This document shows positions 43,336 through 55,138 of a stretch of DNA of 64,000 bases, piece after piece. Made by a program: the position numbers and the translations under genes. The number at the start of each line of letters is the position of its first letter. The stretch's first letter is position 1. Origin of the DNA: Apoderus coryli. Lineage: Eukaryota > Arthropoda > Insecta > Coleoptera > Attelabidae. Location: positions 5,400,260 through 5,464,259 of the forward strand of contig OU452205.1 of assembly GCA_911728435.2 (NCBI GenBank), written 5' to 3'. The notes below the pieces were generated by a model, which was not told the origin of the DNA, did not search any database, and worked only from the letters and a program-made list of their open reading frames with translations.

Positions 43336-44145
43336 CAGTGGCCTAGCTCCAAGAAATCTTTTATCCAGGCAATGAGTCTGTTCGAAGCAGTTTTAATGCA
43401 AATAAGTAATAAGATTTTAAAAACATTTGTCTGTCAAGGCTTTTGGTAACACAATTGACCAACAGGTATGCCATGGTAGGATTTTTAAAATTGTCTTTAA
43501 ATGCAGGTTCTGATGGTGAGGACGGTAAAAAACAATATTCGAATGCCAAATGTGTCAACTTTAGTCATTTAAAAACAATTCTGCCAGATTTAGTTCATGT
43601 GAATAGTATTAAAATAAAAATACGCTTAAATTATGAGTTTTTTTTTAGATATAATAATGTTTTAATATTTGTTATATTATTGTGGAAGATAAATAAATTA
43701 AATTTGTTGGAAAATCAAGTATCTAATCATGTTTCATGTGTAAATATATTGTGTAATGTGTTGATTTGTTGAGAAAAACATGCTGGAATATTTTTGTGGT
43801 GAAATTTTCAAAAAAGTTTGGCAGCAGAGCATATGTTGGATATCGCAAGTTAGTATGTTGTTTAGACGAGTAGATTTCCTTAAGAAAAGCCCACACATCT
43901 TTTTCTTTTCTAATGACTTTACTTTAATTCACGATTTCGGAAGTATTTTAAAAATGTTTCCCTTCAAAGAAGCCTCAACAAAAGTAAACATTGTTTTGAT
44001 TATCAGAAATCCGTGCTCAACTTTACCCTGTTTTATATAGTAGTAACTAAAAATTTATGTCAAATTGCTATATTATAGTAATATTTCTGTGACCTTTTTT
44101 GTCATTTATCTTTGTCGTAAAACTCTTGGTGCCAAGCTATATTTA
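43336..44145. other. No gene recognised
   Basis: Open frames of 109 and 86 codons (43443-43772 and 43780-44040, plus strand) have no recognisable motif and low-complexity content. GCAGTGGCCTAGC at 43336 resembles a hAT end but has no partner. Confidence 0.5.
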
Positions 44146-44275
44146 ATAATAATAATAATAATAAAGCTCTTTATTTTCAACAGGTAACAAGACCCACTTA
44201 CAGAAAATTCAAATTCATTTCTAGAATAAATTTACAATTTGAAACTTAAATAAAAAACAAAAACGACAAATTCAC

Positions 44276-44545
44276 AATTGAAGAGCTTAGCGGCAAAAGG
44301 TAACAAGCCACATGTCGCAATTTTAAATACTGATGTTGCTTATTGCCGTTTGTGCAAAATATTCAATATAATATTTTAATCGTAAAAGGAAATTTACAAA
44401 CTACGACAAAACACCTATGATCTAATTACGAAAGATTAAACACAGATCACTTGCTTTCATTAAAAATAACAGTCAAAGATAGTTTTCTGATTTTTATGAG
44501 AAGTGTGGCTTGTTACCTTTTTCCGCCAAGCGCTTCAATTATACA
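44276..44545. mobile_element. Short inverted-repeat element in LINE 3' UTR
   Basis: AATTGAAGAGCTTAGCGGCA at 44275 continues to AAAAGGTAACAAGCCACA. Its complement lies at 44507-44542 (TGTGGCTTGTTACCTTTTT...GCTTCAATT), about 33 of 38 positions matching. The 270 bp unit is non-coding and is absent from the related LINE copy. Confidence 0.65.
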
Positions 44546-44609
44546 AATCTTATCAGTAAACAATTATAATTAAGTACAACGTTTTAAAGAAAAATAATCC
44601 ACTAAAAAA

Positions 44610-46029
44610 ATTAAACATTCATGTGGCTCAAAATACCAGACAGAGAATCCACACCAATATCCGACCCCGCACAATAGTCATTAAAAACGGAGCAGATAAA
44701 ATATACAGGGCTCTACAGCAAAACATTGGATCTAGCCATGCTGAGATAAAAGGTGTTATCAAACCTCGACTCAGTTCTAGGAATACGAAACCGAAGACAT
44801 CCAAGAAGAAACGTACAATCGATTTTATTATGCAATAAATTATACAAAAACCTGACGGAAGAGACCATTCGCCGCATCCACAAAGATGTAATGTCAAATG
44901 TTGAAAGCAGGACATCGTGATCTGCAGCCCTCGCTGGATATACTCCAAACTCCCTAAAATATAAATACTTTACGAATCGCCTCTGCACAGACTCTAATGC
45001 ACGTGCATGGCACTGATACAAGGGATTCCACACGATCGAACAATACTCAAGTCTACCCCGCACAAATGAAAAATATAATAATTTAATGGTTGAAATATTT
45101 CTAAACTTTTTAGTGTTTCTGATCACAAACCCCAACATACGGGATGCAGATGCGGACAAGTGCTCATAGTGGGGAACAAAGGTTAAAGCTTCATCAAACA
45201 ATACACCCAAGTCTCGAACCTGCGAAAGTCTTTCAATGGGTACAGCTCCAATAGTGTAATTCCAAATTACTGGGGTTTTCACTCTGTGAAAGCTAACAAC
45301 GTTACATTTAGAAATGTTCAAATAGAGCTTATTCCAATTGCACCAGTTGTCGACAACTCGCAGTGCGTTCTGGAGTACCACGCAGTCCTCTATGGAGTCA
45401 ATCCTACAAAATATCTTTAGATCATCAGCATAAGCCAATTTGGGATATTCTAGAATTTCAACAAGATCATTAATAAAGATGTTAAACAATAGTGGGCCAA
45501 GGTTTGATCCCTGTGGCACACCTGATGTTGAAGCAAACTTTCTGGACTTATAACCTTCACACTCAACAAACTGCATGCGAACGACAAGGTAAGATTCAAA
45601 CAGCTTAACAAGCCCACTGGAAAAACCAATCCTATCTAAATGCTTCAAGAGTATATAATGGTCAATACGGTCAAATGCCTTACGGAAATCCGTATATACA
45701 ACATCTACCTGAGATCGATCATCCAGGGCCTCACATATGCTATGTGAAAAGGAGAACAAGTTAGTTAGACAAGAACGTCCTCCAATAAAACAGTGCTGAT
45801 ATGGAGACAATAAAATTTTTACTTGCAGATTCAGTTTATTATGCAAGGCAATCTCGAAAATTTTGGCAAAATTGCAGATCAATGCAACAGGCCTATAATT
45901 GTCAATTAATGATGTATCGCCCTTTTTAAATACAGGAATGATCCTAGCAGATTTCCACAATGAAGGAAATATGTTGGTGGATAAAATCAAATTATAAATG
46001 TGCAACAGAGGGCTCAAAAATGCAGACAC
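44610..46029 (-). pseudogene. LINE reverse transcriptase, minus strand
   Basis: Open from 46029 to 44713: LWKSARIIPVFKKGDTSLID, NYRPVALICNFAKIFE, VYTDFRKAFDRIDHYILL (first Asp), GVPQGSNLGPLLFNIF, LAYADDLKIF (catalytic), LYLNISKCNVVSFHR, VRDLGVLFDE and VQRRFVKYLYFREF. A TAG at about 44713 ends the frame, but in the same frame the sequence continues SPVYFICSVFNDYCAGSD to about 44610. This matches the C-terminus of the copy at 43.0 kb, so the stop is a late mutation. N-terminal part before the thumb/finger region is lost by 5' truncation. Confidence 0.9.
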
Positions 46030-46062
46030 ACAATTCCAAATGAAATAGTTTTTTGTATTGTA

Positions 46063-46792
46063 GACATCAGCTATTTTTTATGGACGCCTATGATACATGC
46101 CTGTTTAGAAATTCTCGGTTAGAAAAATGAAAGCATCTAACAAGCTCACAACACGCCACTGACTACAGTTGTCATAAGTTAACCCTTATAAGTAGCAAAA
46201 AGCCTAAGGAAAAAAATCTCTCACCTTATTCACCTCAAATTATCAACTCGGTTTATCTTCGGAAATACTGCACACATGAAATTATTCATACATAATGTCT
46301 GTAACCTTATAAAAAATACTAATGCTAAACAAAAAACCGCGTGTCTCCATTTGTAGGTACATATTTATATAAATTTATATGGGGACCACCTTAAAGAATG
46401 AGATCAAGCTGTGAAATATTATCACTTTATTATTCTTAGTGAATCTAATCGGGTGTCAGAATCGGACGACTCAATAGTGTCTAGCTGAGGGTGAACTTTG
46501 AAAGAATACGAAGAAAAACGTATGGATGAATAGAAATCTCGCCAAAGGGTTGTTTCTTTTTTTCCTCTCTGCGTGGATAAGATTTGTATATAATAGACCG
46601 CACGCGGGGATTTAACGGTAGCGAGTTATCGAGATTCAACATTAAATATTATATAATATTTAACACATCAAAAGAGTGACGTAAATTTATTCACAATAAC
46701 TGTCAAAATATATTGTCATGTATGTCAGTGGTTATTGTAGTAGATTCCAGTAAACTGTCTTTGAATAATTATTGGCATTATTCACACACAGT
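46063..46792. other. No gene seen
   Basis: No recognised motif. Confidence 0.55.
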
Positions 46793-47676
46793 TTTTGTTT
46801 AATGCCTACTCTGAAGAGATTCTAAAAAGGGCAATGGAAAATGACAGTGCAGGAATAAAAGTAAATGGAGTGCCTATAATTGTTCTAAGATACGCTGATG
46901 ATACCGTAATTTTAACGGAAAACCTGGAAGATCTACAAAGAATCATGGACAAACTTGTTCGATATAGCGAAGAATACGGCCTTACACTCAACGTAAACAA
47001 AACAAAGTTCATGAAAATAACAAAGAAGGCTCAGACGAACAACGAACATATAATCGTCAAAGGTGAACCCATCGAACAGGTAGAGAAGTACACTTATCTT
47101 GGAACAACAGTTACTTGTAATAACGACTACACGAAAGAAATAAAAGCACGCATAGAAATAGCAAGATCCAATTTCAATAGGATGAAAAGAGTTTTGTGCA
47201 ATAGAGGTCTAAGCCTAAAACTGAGACTGAGACTAGTTAGATGTTATGTTTTTGCCACTCTGCTTTATGGCGTCGAGGCATGGACTCTGAACGCAGAATA
47301 ACCAAAAGACTAGAAGCTTTTGAAATGTGGGTGTACAGAAGAGTACTGAAGGTGTCATGGGTCGATCGGATAACTAACTTAGAAATACTTGAGCGACTAA
47401 ACATAGAAAGAGAGTTGTTAATAACAATTAAAAGCAGAAAACTGCAGTATCTCGGCCATGTGACTCGTGGACCAAGATACGCCTTACTTCAATTGATAAA
47501 GCAGGGAAGGATCCAAGGTACAAGAAGCGTGGGTAGAAGAAGGATATCCTGGTTGAGAAACTTGAGAGAGTGGTTTGGATGTTCCTCGATAGAGCTTTTT
47601 AGAGCAGCTGCATCCAAAATAAGAATTGCCATGATGATCGCCAATCTTCGTCGCGGAGATGGCACCTAGAGAGAGA
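46793..47676 (+). mobile_element. RTE-like LINE, copy 2, 5'-truncated
   Basis: It begins abruptly within the reverse transcriptase (LFNAYSEEILKRAM) and shares its last ~390 bases almost exactly with copy 1 at 25.5-25.9 kb, ending at the same GGCACCTAGAGAGAGA. It therefore supplies the palm region deleted from copy 1. A fold-back Tc1/mariner derivative starts four bases after its tail. Confidence 0.85.
46795..47669 (+). pseudogene. RTE-like reverse transcriptase, C-terminal half
   Basis: VLRYADDTVILTENLEDLQR carries the catalytic YADD; LTLNVNKTKFMKI, EKYTYLGTTV, SLKLRLRLVRCYVFATLLYG and VEAWTLNAE follow. A single A missing after GCAGAA (compare copy 1) creates a stop at 47299. The rest (TKRLEAFEMWVYRRVLKVSW, LEILERLNIERELL, ISWLRNLREWFGCSSIE, ANLRRGDGT) is in the next frame to 47669. 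In combination with copy 1 the whole C-terminal domain of the family can be seen. Confidence 0.85.
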
Positions 47677-47679
47677 AAA

Positions 47680-49023
47680 CAGGGTATTTGAAAAAAGGGT
47701 AAAAATCAAATTGAAAAAAGTGTCATAATTCAAAAATTTTAAATGGCCCCCCATCTTAATTTTTTTTATTTTTTGGCATCAAAAATAAGGGCAAGTTTAT
47801 GAAATGATGTCTATCCCAAAAACTGATAGTTTTCAAAATATTTTAGTTGGCCATGATGGCTTTACATAGCAACTAAATATGACACTTGACAAAAATAATC
47901 AACAATTATAACAAATTGTAGTAGTAATAATCATGGCGGGCGTATAAATTATACTAACGAATACTATCTAAATTTGTTTATTATTTATGGATAATGTGAC
48001 AGAGTGATAACAACAAAGTGTGATAACATTTGCTACCAAATACCCAGAAAAACATAAACCATCACCAAAAGTTGTAAAACTAATAATACATGTCTTCGAA
48101 AGTTTCGAGTCTGTGAAGAATTTGATTAACTAATAACGTGATCGTATGATACAAACTTATCTAAGGTCAACTCATAAAAAAAAAATACTTTAATAAATGT
48201 TCAACATTTTGACCTTGAACTTCTAAACACTTTTCACATCTCAAAATGAATTGTTCATGTGTTGCCCGCCGAATAGATGGTTGACTCAAATTGGCAAATG
48301 CATTCCGAACTCTTTGCATACAGCCCTCTTTAGTGGTCAAATGCCTGCTGTACACTTCATTTTTGATCGTCCCTCAGATATAATAATCAATCGCTTTTAG
48401 AAAATCCAGACTCCACTGCAACTTTTCTCAGAGATATCGTAGGATATGCCGTGAAGTACCCCAGTATAGCTAGTTCTACAGCTTCATCGTCACAAATAGG
48501 TTTCCTTCGTTTTATTTTTGTCTTTACGGACCCGAAATTTTTGAAATTATCTATTATCCGTTTAACAACTTTTGGTGATGGCCTGTGTTTTTCTGGGTAC
48601 CTGGCAGCAAATTTATCACATGTTTGTGACATCACTCTGTCACATTATCCATAAATAATAAACAAATTTAGATAGTATGCGTTAGTATAATTTATACGCC
48701 CGCCATGCTTATTACTAATAATTAATGTCTACAATTTGTCATAATTGTTGATTATTTTTGGCAAGTGTCATATCTGTTTGCTATCTAAAGCCATCATGGC
48801 CAACTAAAATCAATTAAATTTCAAATTCATATCACTATTGTAATAGAAAAATGTAAAATTGTCAATATTTTGAAAACTATCAGTTTTTGGGATAGACATC
48901 CTTTCATAAACTTGCCCTTATTTTTGATGCAAAAAAATAAAAAAAAGATAAGTTGGCATTTAAAAATTTTGAATTTTGACACTTTTTTCAATTTGATTTT
49001 TACCCTTTTTTTCAAATACCCTG
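47680..49023 (-). mobile_element. Fold-back Tc1/mariner derivative with ~440 bp arms
   Basis: CAGGGTATTTGAAAAAAGGG at 47680 and its complement ending at 49023 open inverted repeats. These extend through CAAGTTTATGAAA, GGCGGGCGTATAAATTATAC and into transposase coding sequence (to ~48125 on the left, from ~48530 on the right). Both ends are thus the 5' end of one transposon. TA lies outside the right end; the left flank is AA, immediately behind an RTE tail. Total 1344 bp. Confidence 0.8.
48167..48635 (-). pseudogene. Tc1/mariner-superfamily transposase, catalytic core deleted
   Basis: The N-terminal frame (48635-48387) reads CDKFAARYPEKHRPSPKVVK, FKNFGSVKTKIKRRKP and YPTISLRKVAVESGF, two helix-turn-helix units of the DUF4817 type. 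The next frame (48355-48167) reads MQRVRNAFANLSQPSIRRA, QFILRCEKCLEVQGQNVEHL, the C-terminal end of such transposases. The DDE domain between them is missing. A second, mirror-image copy of the N-terminal coding segment (YPEKHKPSPKVVKLII) lies on the plus strand at 48030-48125. Confidence 0.75.
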
Positions 49024-49392
49024 TATTAATATTTACTAAAAAAATATATGTAGGCTCCTAAAGTAGATCTATATCTCCTAGGACATTCTAACAAATTAAA
49101 TTATTAAAGCTTCCATATAATAGAAAATTGTTATTACTCTTTATGCTGAAAACGTCATTTTTGACATAAAATTTCAAATATATCGAAAACGGCTGGCGAT
49201 AGGTATAACACATTATGCATGAAATATGTTTAGAATTATAAGGAGAATCCAAAAAAAAAATATAATGTATATAGGGTCATACTTGAAATAAGGAAGTTGA
49301 CACCCATTTCCGGTATAACCGGAAGTGCTAGATTCTTGAAAACATTTTAGCCGAATTTGCCCCATCGACCTAAGTACTACACCAGATTTTCA

Positions 49393-49540
49393 GATTGTTC
49401 CACAGTGTAATTTCTCAATAATCGATTGAATCCCTTCCTCAAGAGTTCTCGACGCGTCGATCGTAAAAATCCAACTATGGTAAGTGCATATACAGCCTGG
49501 ATGGCTGAGTGCTTGTGATGTCTAGCTATTCTTAAAATAC
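49393..49540 (-). other. Possible isolated coding segment
   Basis: A minus-strand frame reads RHHKHSAIQAVYALTIVGF, then RSTRRELLRKGFNRLLRNYT and ends VEQSENLV-stop. The composition is more protein-like than the surroundings, with an upstream T-rich stretch. There is no strong splice acceptor and no partner exon; I do not recognise the protein. Confidence 0.25.
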
Positions 49541-50862
49541 ATATAAGGTGTAATAATAATAATAACAAAAGTAAATAATGATAAATATATAAGTGTAGGT
49601 ACTTGAGCATATTTATATTAAAAGATCAAAAATTACTAGAGCATATAAGTCAATCGAAATCCACTTGATCCTTAAACGAGCATTCACTTGAAAACCTCTG
49701 TATAAATTATCATTTATGAAAACAAATTATAGCAGTGGCGCCTTGTGGCAGTTTATTGTGATGAAACGTGAAGCATAACAAAAAATAAAGTCTCATAGAG
49801 GTACAGCTAAGTAAAGTAGCTAAATATAATAAAAAAATTAAATAAAGTTCAATTAATATCTTGAATATATTTACCTACTTAATAATATTAAATTAAAAAC
49901 GTTATATGAAACTGTCAATCAATTTAACTTAATGCTGCCTGTTAGCCAATCCTAATACGTCTAATACCAGGTATTAATAAAAGCTCTGCTTTTGCCTTTC
50001 TGTATATTTATCAAAGATTTATTTAAATCTGGAACAGGTCTGTCTGTATATTTTTAACAAGATTTTTCAGCTCTTGAGAAGAATTTTGAATAAAAAACAA
50101 TATTTTACAGTACCGACCTACCTAGCCATTTATTTTGGATAAAAATAGGTACTAATTAATAACCATATATTATGTATATTTTTTGTTGTTGTTGTAACAT
50201 TTTTTAAATGTTACTATATATTGAACTCTAATTAATACAAAAGTATCATATATTGTGTTACAAATAGATGAAGAGAGTTGGCAACGCTGCATATAGCATG
50301 TGACTCCTTCTTTATCTTTGGTTTTATTTACAGTCCTATTAGACCAAAAACGACCGTACTCTATGTGTATATACGAGACATATGACACGTGAAGGACGGA
50401 AGAAAATAAAAGGTGAAATAAAGGATCACTTTTCTTCTTGGGGTCTTACAAGAGACAAGTCATTTATCTGAAAAATTCAAAATTAATCGAGAGACATCAA
50501 CTTTACTATTAAAATAATGTAGTTATAGAATTTTATATTAGAAAAATTTTAAAAGGTATCTGTATCTATTTGATAATATTTTAAAACATATTTATACATA
50601 TTATGTATAACCTCAAAGTTAACAATCCTCATGGGTATTGATTGTCCAAAAACCTCGTAGAGGTAAGATTTAATTCATTTAGGTAGTATGAGATGTTTAT
50701 AAGGTATATTTCAGGTTTTTTTGAATAATCTTTTATGAACATTTCATGGAATGAAATAGTGAAGTGGTAATTTATACATTCACATAACGTCTAATCGGAG
50801 ATAAGGATTATTTGAGTCATAAACGAAGGTATTCCTCTCACAGAAGATATGCGAATCAGGGT

Positions 50863-50888
50863 CCTATGTTTGGTATACCAAACATAGG
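50863..50888. repeat. 26 bp perfect palindrome
   Basis: CCTATGTTTGGTATACCAAA followed by CATAGG is self-complementary without a spacer. Inside the hAT element; no gene next to it. Confidence 0.95.
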
Positions 50889-51483
50889 TTATATATAACC
50901 TTAGTCAAAAGGAATGAGTCCTGATCGGTGTTGTTTCCAGTGGAATTAGATTTGCATAGAACCGTGCACTTTTGGAGACATTCGTATGAATTCAGCATTG
51001 AATAAGTAAAATTTAAATAAATAAAAATAAACATATTCTTTTTCTATAAATCAAGTTTAAGGAAAGTCATTTTTATTATTGATTAATTTAAGTGGGTACC
51101 CAGGAAATTCGAATTTCATAGAATAGCCCCTTGAAAAGTTTATTTTTCATTTCATTTATTGAAAACTTAAAGGTGAATCTTTATTGCTTGATCTTCTATG
51201 ATTAAAATAGACTTCTCTTTATATTTTTAAACTCATTTTATAACAAAAGGCGTTCGCAAATTAAATTTAATAATCCACAACATTAAATTGTTTTACATTT
51301 ACTTAATTACTAAATATTTCTCTTATTCTAATCTTCATATTTCTTAAAGCGAATCATCTATGATTTATAATTATTGTAATACTTTTGTAATACCTAAATA
51401 TTGAGATAATTTTGAATAGAGACAGATACATCAGTATTGTGTTTCAATGTTAGAAAGAAGGAAATAACCACCTTTACCCTTAG

Positions 51484-51602
51484 TTGACAAAGTTCCAAGT
51501 TATTTGTCAACTTATCTCTATCATAACTTGGTGGCGTCCAAAACCTGCTTCGATGAAAACGAACCCGTCTCACCAATCGACGAAAAGCTGCCGGAGGCCA
51601 AG
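51484..51602 (+). CDS. Exon-like coding segment inside a hAT element
   Basis: A pyrimidine-rich acceptor (ACCACCTTTACCCTTAG) precedes 51484 and GTATACC follows 51602. The 119 bases in between are open in one frame (entered in phase 1, left in phase 0): DKVPSYLSTYLYHNLVASKT followed by CFDENEPVSPIDEKLPEAK. GC content and third-position C/G use (TGC TTC ... CTG CCG GAG GCC AAG) are far above the surrounding DNA. This looks like a real internal exon of a host gene captured by the transposon. No neighbouring exon was found in the element; I cannot name the gene. Confidence 0.5.
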
Positions 51603-52564
51603 GTATACCTTAATTCTTAATTCAAAAAAAACAAGCAACAACACAAAAAAGGTAACATTGTATACTCTTATTTTCCATTAAACCTGTGCTGCATCTATAT
51701 GCGTGCTTCTTATGCTGTTTTTTAAATGACACGATTCATATGCTATGCTTAGTGCAATCAAACGCTGGCAACTATGTTTATATGAAGGACGACGGCCGGC
51801 AGTCAGGTGGTTGTATCTCGTTGTATATTGGATATATACTCATTGTTGCTAAATTATGATAATAGGCGCTATTGGTGTGACAGAGGCCACAAGCACTGGC
51901 AAAGGTGTCAAATGCCATGCACAGCGAAGTGAGAGACCAAAATAAATAATGTATTTCAAGAATAAAAAATAAGGAAACATATGGATGACAAATATACCAT
52001 AAAGCCTGCTTCAGACAAAATTACAGTTTTATGGTAAAGCTGTGTTTACGTCAGTATAAATTTTTAAATTTTATATGGATAAATATAATTACACAATAAA
52101 ATAAAATCAAATATGTACTTACTCAATTTACTAATTATTGAGATGAGGCGTTCCATCACCTGCTTCATATGACAAGCCGCCACTGAATTATAGCTAATGC
52201 AATAAGCATTATTAAATCAAACGTTTAAGCTCAAGGACAGTAAGTAAGTAACATTGTTTATCTTGCAATAAGTGGCGATTTTTTAAGAAAGTTTTATGTA
52301 ATTGGTGCAATTTAATAGTTATTTATGACATAAGTGTTAAAAATACTTTTAACACAAACATCAGACAATTTGTTTTCTTCAAACGATAATAATTTATTAG
52401 TTACGAATTCAATGTTAAGATTGTTTAGTAAATTAAAAGCAGTTTTGAAATACCACCGTGGCTATATACAGGGTTATTCACGCCATACGATACGGAATTT
52501 AATTTCCTAAAAGTTTTATTCATGGGTTCGATAAAAATGATTTATGGCTAATATTGTGAATCTA

Positions 52565-52628
52565 TACAGGGTGTCCCAAATATAAGAAATGAACCATAAT
52601 TGTGTTTTTTTAAATAGAATGCCCTGTA
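52565..52628. repeat. 64 bp TACAGGGTG...CCCTGTA miniature repeat
   Basis: TACAGGGTGTCCCAAATATA at the left and AATGCCCTGTA at the right are short inverted ends. Confidence 0.45.
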
Positions 52629-52735
52629 TATGAATATATTTTTAGATTTCCCGTTCAAAATAAACCTAACATTCATTAAAGTACTTCTCACTTAAACCTG
52701 ACAGTTTTTTAAATATTTTAATTTTTATAAAAATT

Positions 52736-53578
52736 CACTGCTCAAAAAAATTAAAGGAACACTTTTGAATAAATTATATTTTCATAATGGATTTACATTT
52801 TATTTTTGTGATTTGTTAAAAAATCAACGTGATTATGCGCATTTATTCGAGATAAAGTGATTATGAAAATATTCACATTTAGGTTTTATGTCGCGGCAGG
52901 CTTAGAGAGCGTCATCGGACAACGGCATGACAGTTTGTAGTTGTTGAATTCATTATCTGTCAAAACGAGAGATCTTAGCGAGATAGAAGTCACTCGTGCT
53001 ATAGCTTTTGTTGAAATTGGTGCAAAAAATCGACAAGTAGCTAGAAATTTTAATTGCAGTATGTCAGTTATCAAACGTGTGTAAAATCGCTATAGAGAGA
53101 CTGGACGATATAAAAGACAAACCGGATAAGGTCGGAATCGCAAAACTACACAAAATCAGGACCGATATTTAGTAGTTTCTTCTTTGCGAAAACGAATAGC
53201 GACTGCAAAAGACCTTCAAAGTACACTTAGGATGGCTCATCAGGTAACCATTTCTAACCAGACTGTTAGAAACAGGTTACGGGAAGGAGATTTAAAACCA
53301 AGAAGGCCGGTATGAAAACCTGTATTAACTCGACATCATAAAACTATGCGATTAAACTTTGCTCGTGACCATTTGGGATGGAACTTCGACAATGAAGGCC
53401 AGCACTTTTTACAGACGCATCAAGATTTCATCTCACTCGTTGTGATGACCGATTGCGTGTGTATAGACGTCCCAATGACCGATAATCCACTGCTGCTGTA
53501 CAAGAAGTATCCAGATTTGGAAATGGTCCGATAATGGTCTGAGGTGGAATAAGTTTGGACGCAAAAACCGATCTCAGG
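52736..53578 (+). pseudogene. Tc1-like element, 5' part with broken transposase
   Basis: The left end CACTGCTCAAAAAAATTAAA is a typical Tc1-like terminus. The transposase follows from about 52955: TRDLSEIEVTRAIAFVEIGA, RQVARNFNCSMSVIKRV-stop (first helix-turn-helix), LRKRIATAKDLQSTLRMAHQ, VRNRLREGDLKPRRPV-stop, then HKTMRLNFARDHLGWN. After a deletion that removes the first catalytic Asp region it continues RLRVYRRPNDR and MVxGGISLDAKT (WGGIS block). The element ends abruptly against the LINE at 53578, so its 3' half, including the last catalytic residues, is missing. Confidence 0.75.
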
Positions 53579-55138
53579 TGAAATTGTAAGTTGGTGTCCA
53601 CATAAACTCCCAAATCCCTGACGACCTCACACGAGTCAAGAATGGTATTACATAACCGGTAAGGAAACATATGTGTGCTCTGCTACCTGGAGAATACAGC
53701 AAGTTTGCATTTTCCCACATTCAAAGGCAGTTTGTTAGTATGGCACCACAGCTCGAGCCTCGACAGATCAGCCTGCAACAATTCGCAATCAGCAAGATAT
53801 CAAACAGCTCTGTAAATCTTGAAGTCATCTGCAAAAATCAAGTAACTGCTCAAAAAGCCTTCCGATATGTCATTAATGAAAATGGAGAAAATAAGGGGAG
53901 CAAGACAACTGCCCTGTGGTGCACCACTGGTGGGTATGAAATAATCAGACCTATGTCCATTGTATTCAACGAACTGTTGACGATTAGTTAGGTAAGTATA
54001 AAAAAACACCAGGAGATCCTCATCAAAGCCAATATTGCACATCTTCTGCAGTATCAAGGAGTGATCAAGTTGATCGAACGCTTTCGAAAAGGCGGGGTAA
54101 ATAGCATCCAGTTGCATGCCTCCACCGACAGCGGAAAACACGTCCTGAAAAAAACACGTTAGATTAGTGACTGTGGATCGTCCCTAGAAGAAACCATGCT
54201 GCTTAGAGTCGATGTCGTGCTTTACTTAGTTAAATATTTATTGGTGAAGTGTAGTTTCAAATACTTTAGCGAAATTGGGTAAAATGGAAATAGGACGATA
54301 GTTTCTGATTTGATCGATTTCAGCCGACTTATGAATAGGACAGATGCGAGCAAATTTCCATGCTTTAGGAAATGTTTTACAATTATTAAATGATTTGTTA
54401 AACACAATTTGCAAAGGATGAGCAAAAATATAAGCACAGTCTCGTATAATAAAGGCTGGGACATTGTCGGGACCCGACGTCATTTTTGGCTTCAACCGCT
54501 TCAGCGAAGCGAGCACGTCACTGTCATCCAACTGACCCACCGATATCTGAGACGCAGCGTCCCTCGAGTCACCACGCACATAGCCCCTATGTGGCGCATA
54601 AACACTGTTAAAGTATGACGCAAAAGCATTGACTATATCTCCAGGCTCGCAAACCTCATCAACATCAATGTCATGCATAACGCCCGGTATTCGTGACTTT
54701 CTTTTTTTATTATGAACAAACTCCCAGAGTTTTTTGGGTCGGTCTTTATTGAATCCTGAATATGAACAAGATAGTTTCGATATGAGTAATTGATCTGGCT
54801 TTTGATTAATGATCTTAAATGTCTGAAGGCTTGCAGATCGTTTAAATCCCGTGAAGATCTCCATTTCTTGAAAAGTCGCATTTTCTTCCTAATATTACTT
54901 ATGATTTCATGTGTATACCAGCATGGGTATGAATACTTCCTGGAGTGAGTTCTCACAGCAGGTACGCACACATCAAATATTGCGTTTAAGATATCATAGA
55001 AGGTGGAGACCGCGATATCCACATCATCCACAGAGTCAAGAATCGACCAGTCCTGTTCCAGAATTAGTTGGTATAACCGGGGGAAGTCTGCCTTTTTAAA
55101 GTTATACCGTTTATTCTGCTGATTATTTATTGTAAAGT
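53579..55138 (-). pseudogene. LINE (CR1/Jockey-type) fragment, minus strand
   Basis: Third copy of the family at 39.5-43.3 kb, truncated at both ends. Reading leftward: RYNFKKADFPRLYQLILEQD, FDVCVPAVRTHSRKYSYPCW, a frameshift, KSRIPGVMHDIDVDEV, KMTSGPDNVPAFIIRDCAYI, RNYRPISILPNFAKVFE. A gap at about 54170-54240 follows, then LDAIYPAFSKAFDQLDHSLI, SGAPQGSCLAPLIFSIFIND, LIFADDFKIYRAV, and after another frameshift VVRDLGVYVDTNLQFH, where the Tc1 fragment begins. At least three frameshifts. The ATT-repeat at 55140-55160 lies on its 5' side and so is not its tail. Confidence 0.85.

Larger units (their letters stand above)
44146..46062 (-). mobile_element. LINE (CR1/Jockey-type), 5'-truncated copy, minus strand
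   Basis: The reverse transcriptase is of the same family as at 41.2-43.1 kb, read from 46029 leftward. The 3' end, on the left, is an ATT-repeat (44146-44163 on the plus strand as AAT). The endonuclease and ORF1 are missing. A short inverted-repeat element is inserted in the 3' untranslated region. Confidence 0.85.
49725..52193. mobile_element. Non-autonomous hAT element with perfect 8 bp target duplication
   Basis: AATTATAG occurs at 49725-49732 and 52186-52193. Between them the 2453 bp element begins CAGTGGCGCCTTGT and ends ACAAGCCGCCACTG, matching inverted repeats with one mismatch in 14. No hAT transposase motif is present. An exon-like coding segment lies at 51484-51602 and a 26 bp palindrome at 50863-50888. 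Confidence 0.85.

Noticed and set aside
43336..43350. CAGTGGCC terminus as the left end of a hAT element
   Set aside because: No complementary right end with the octamer ATTATTAG was found; the flank is the LINE's ATT tail.
49470..49530. tRNA-like A-box (TGGCTGAGTGC)
   Set aside because: No B-box follows at the right distance on the same strand and no cloverleaf can be drawn, so neither a tRNA gene nor a tRNA-derived SINE is supported.
50320..50395. Possible exon after a strong TTTGGTTTTATTTACAG acceptor inside the hAT element
   Set aside because: The only open frame stops after about 19 codons and its phase does not join the exon-like segment at 51484.
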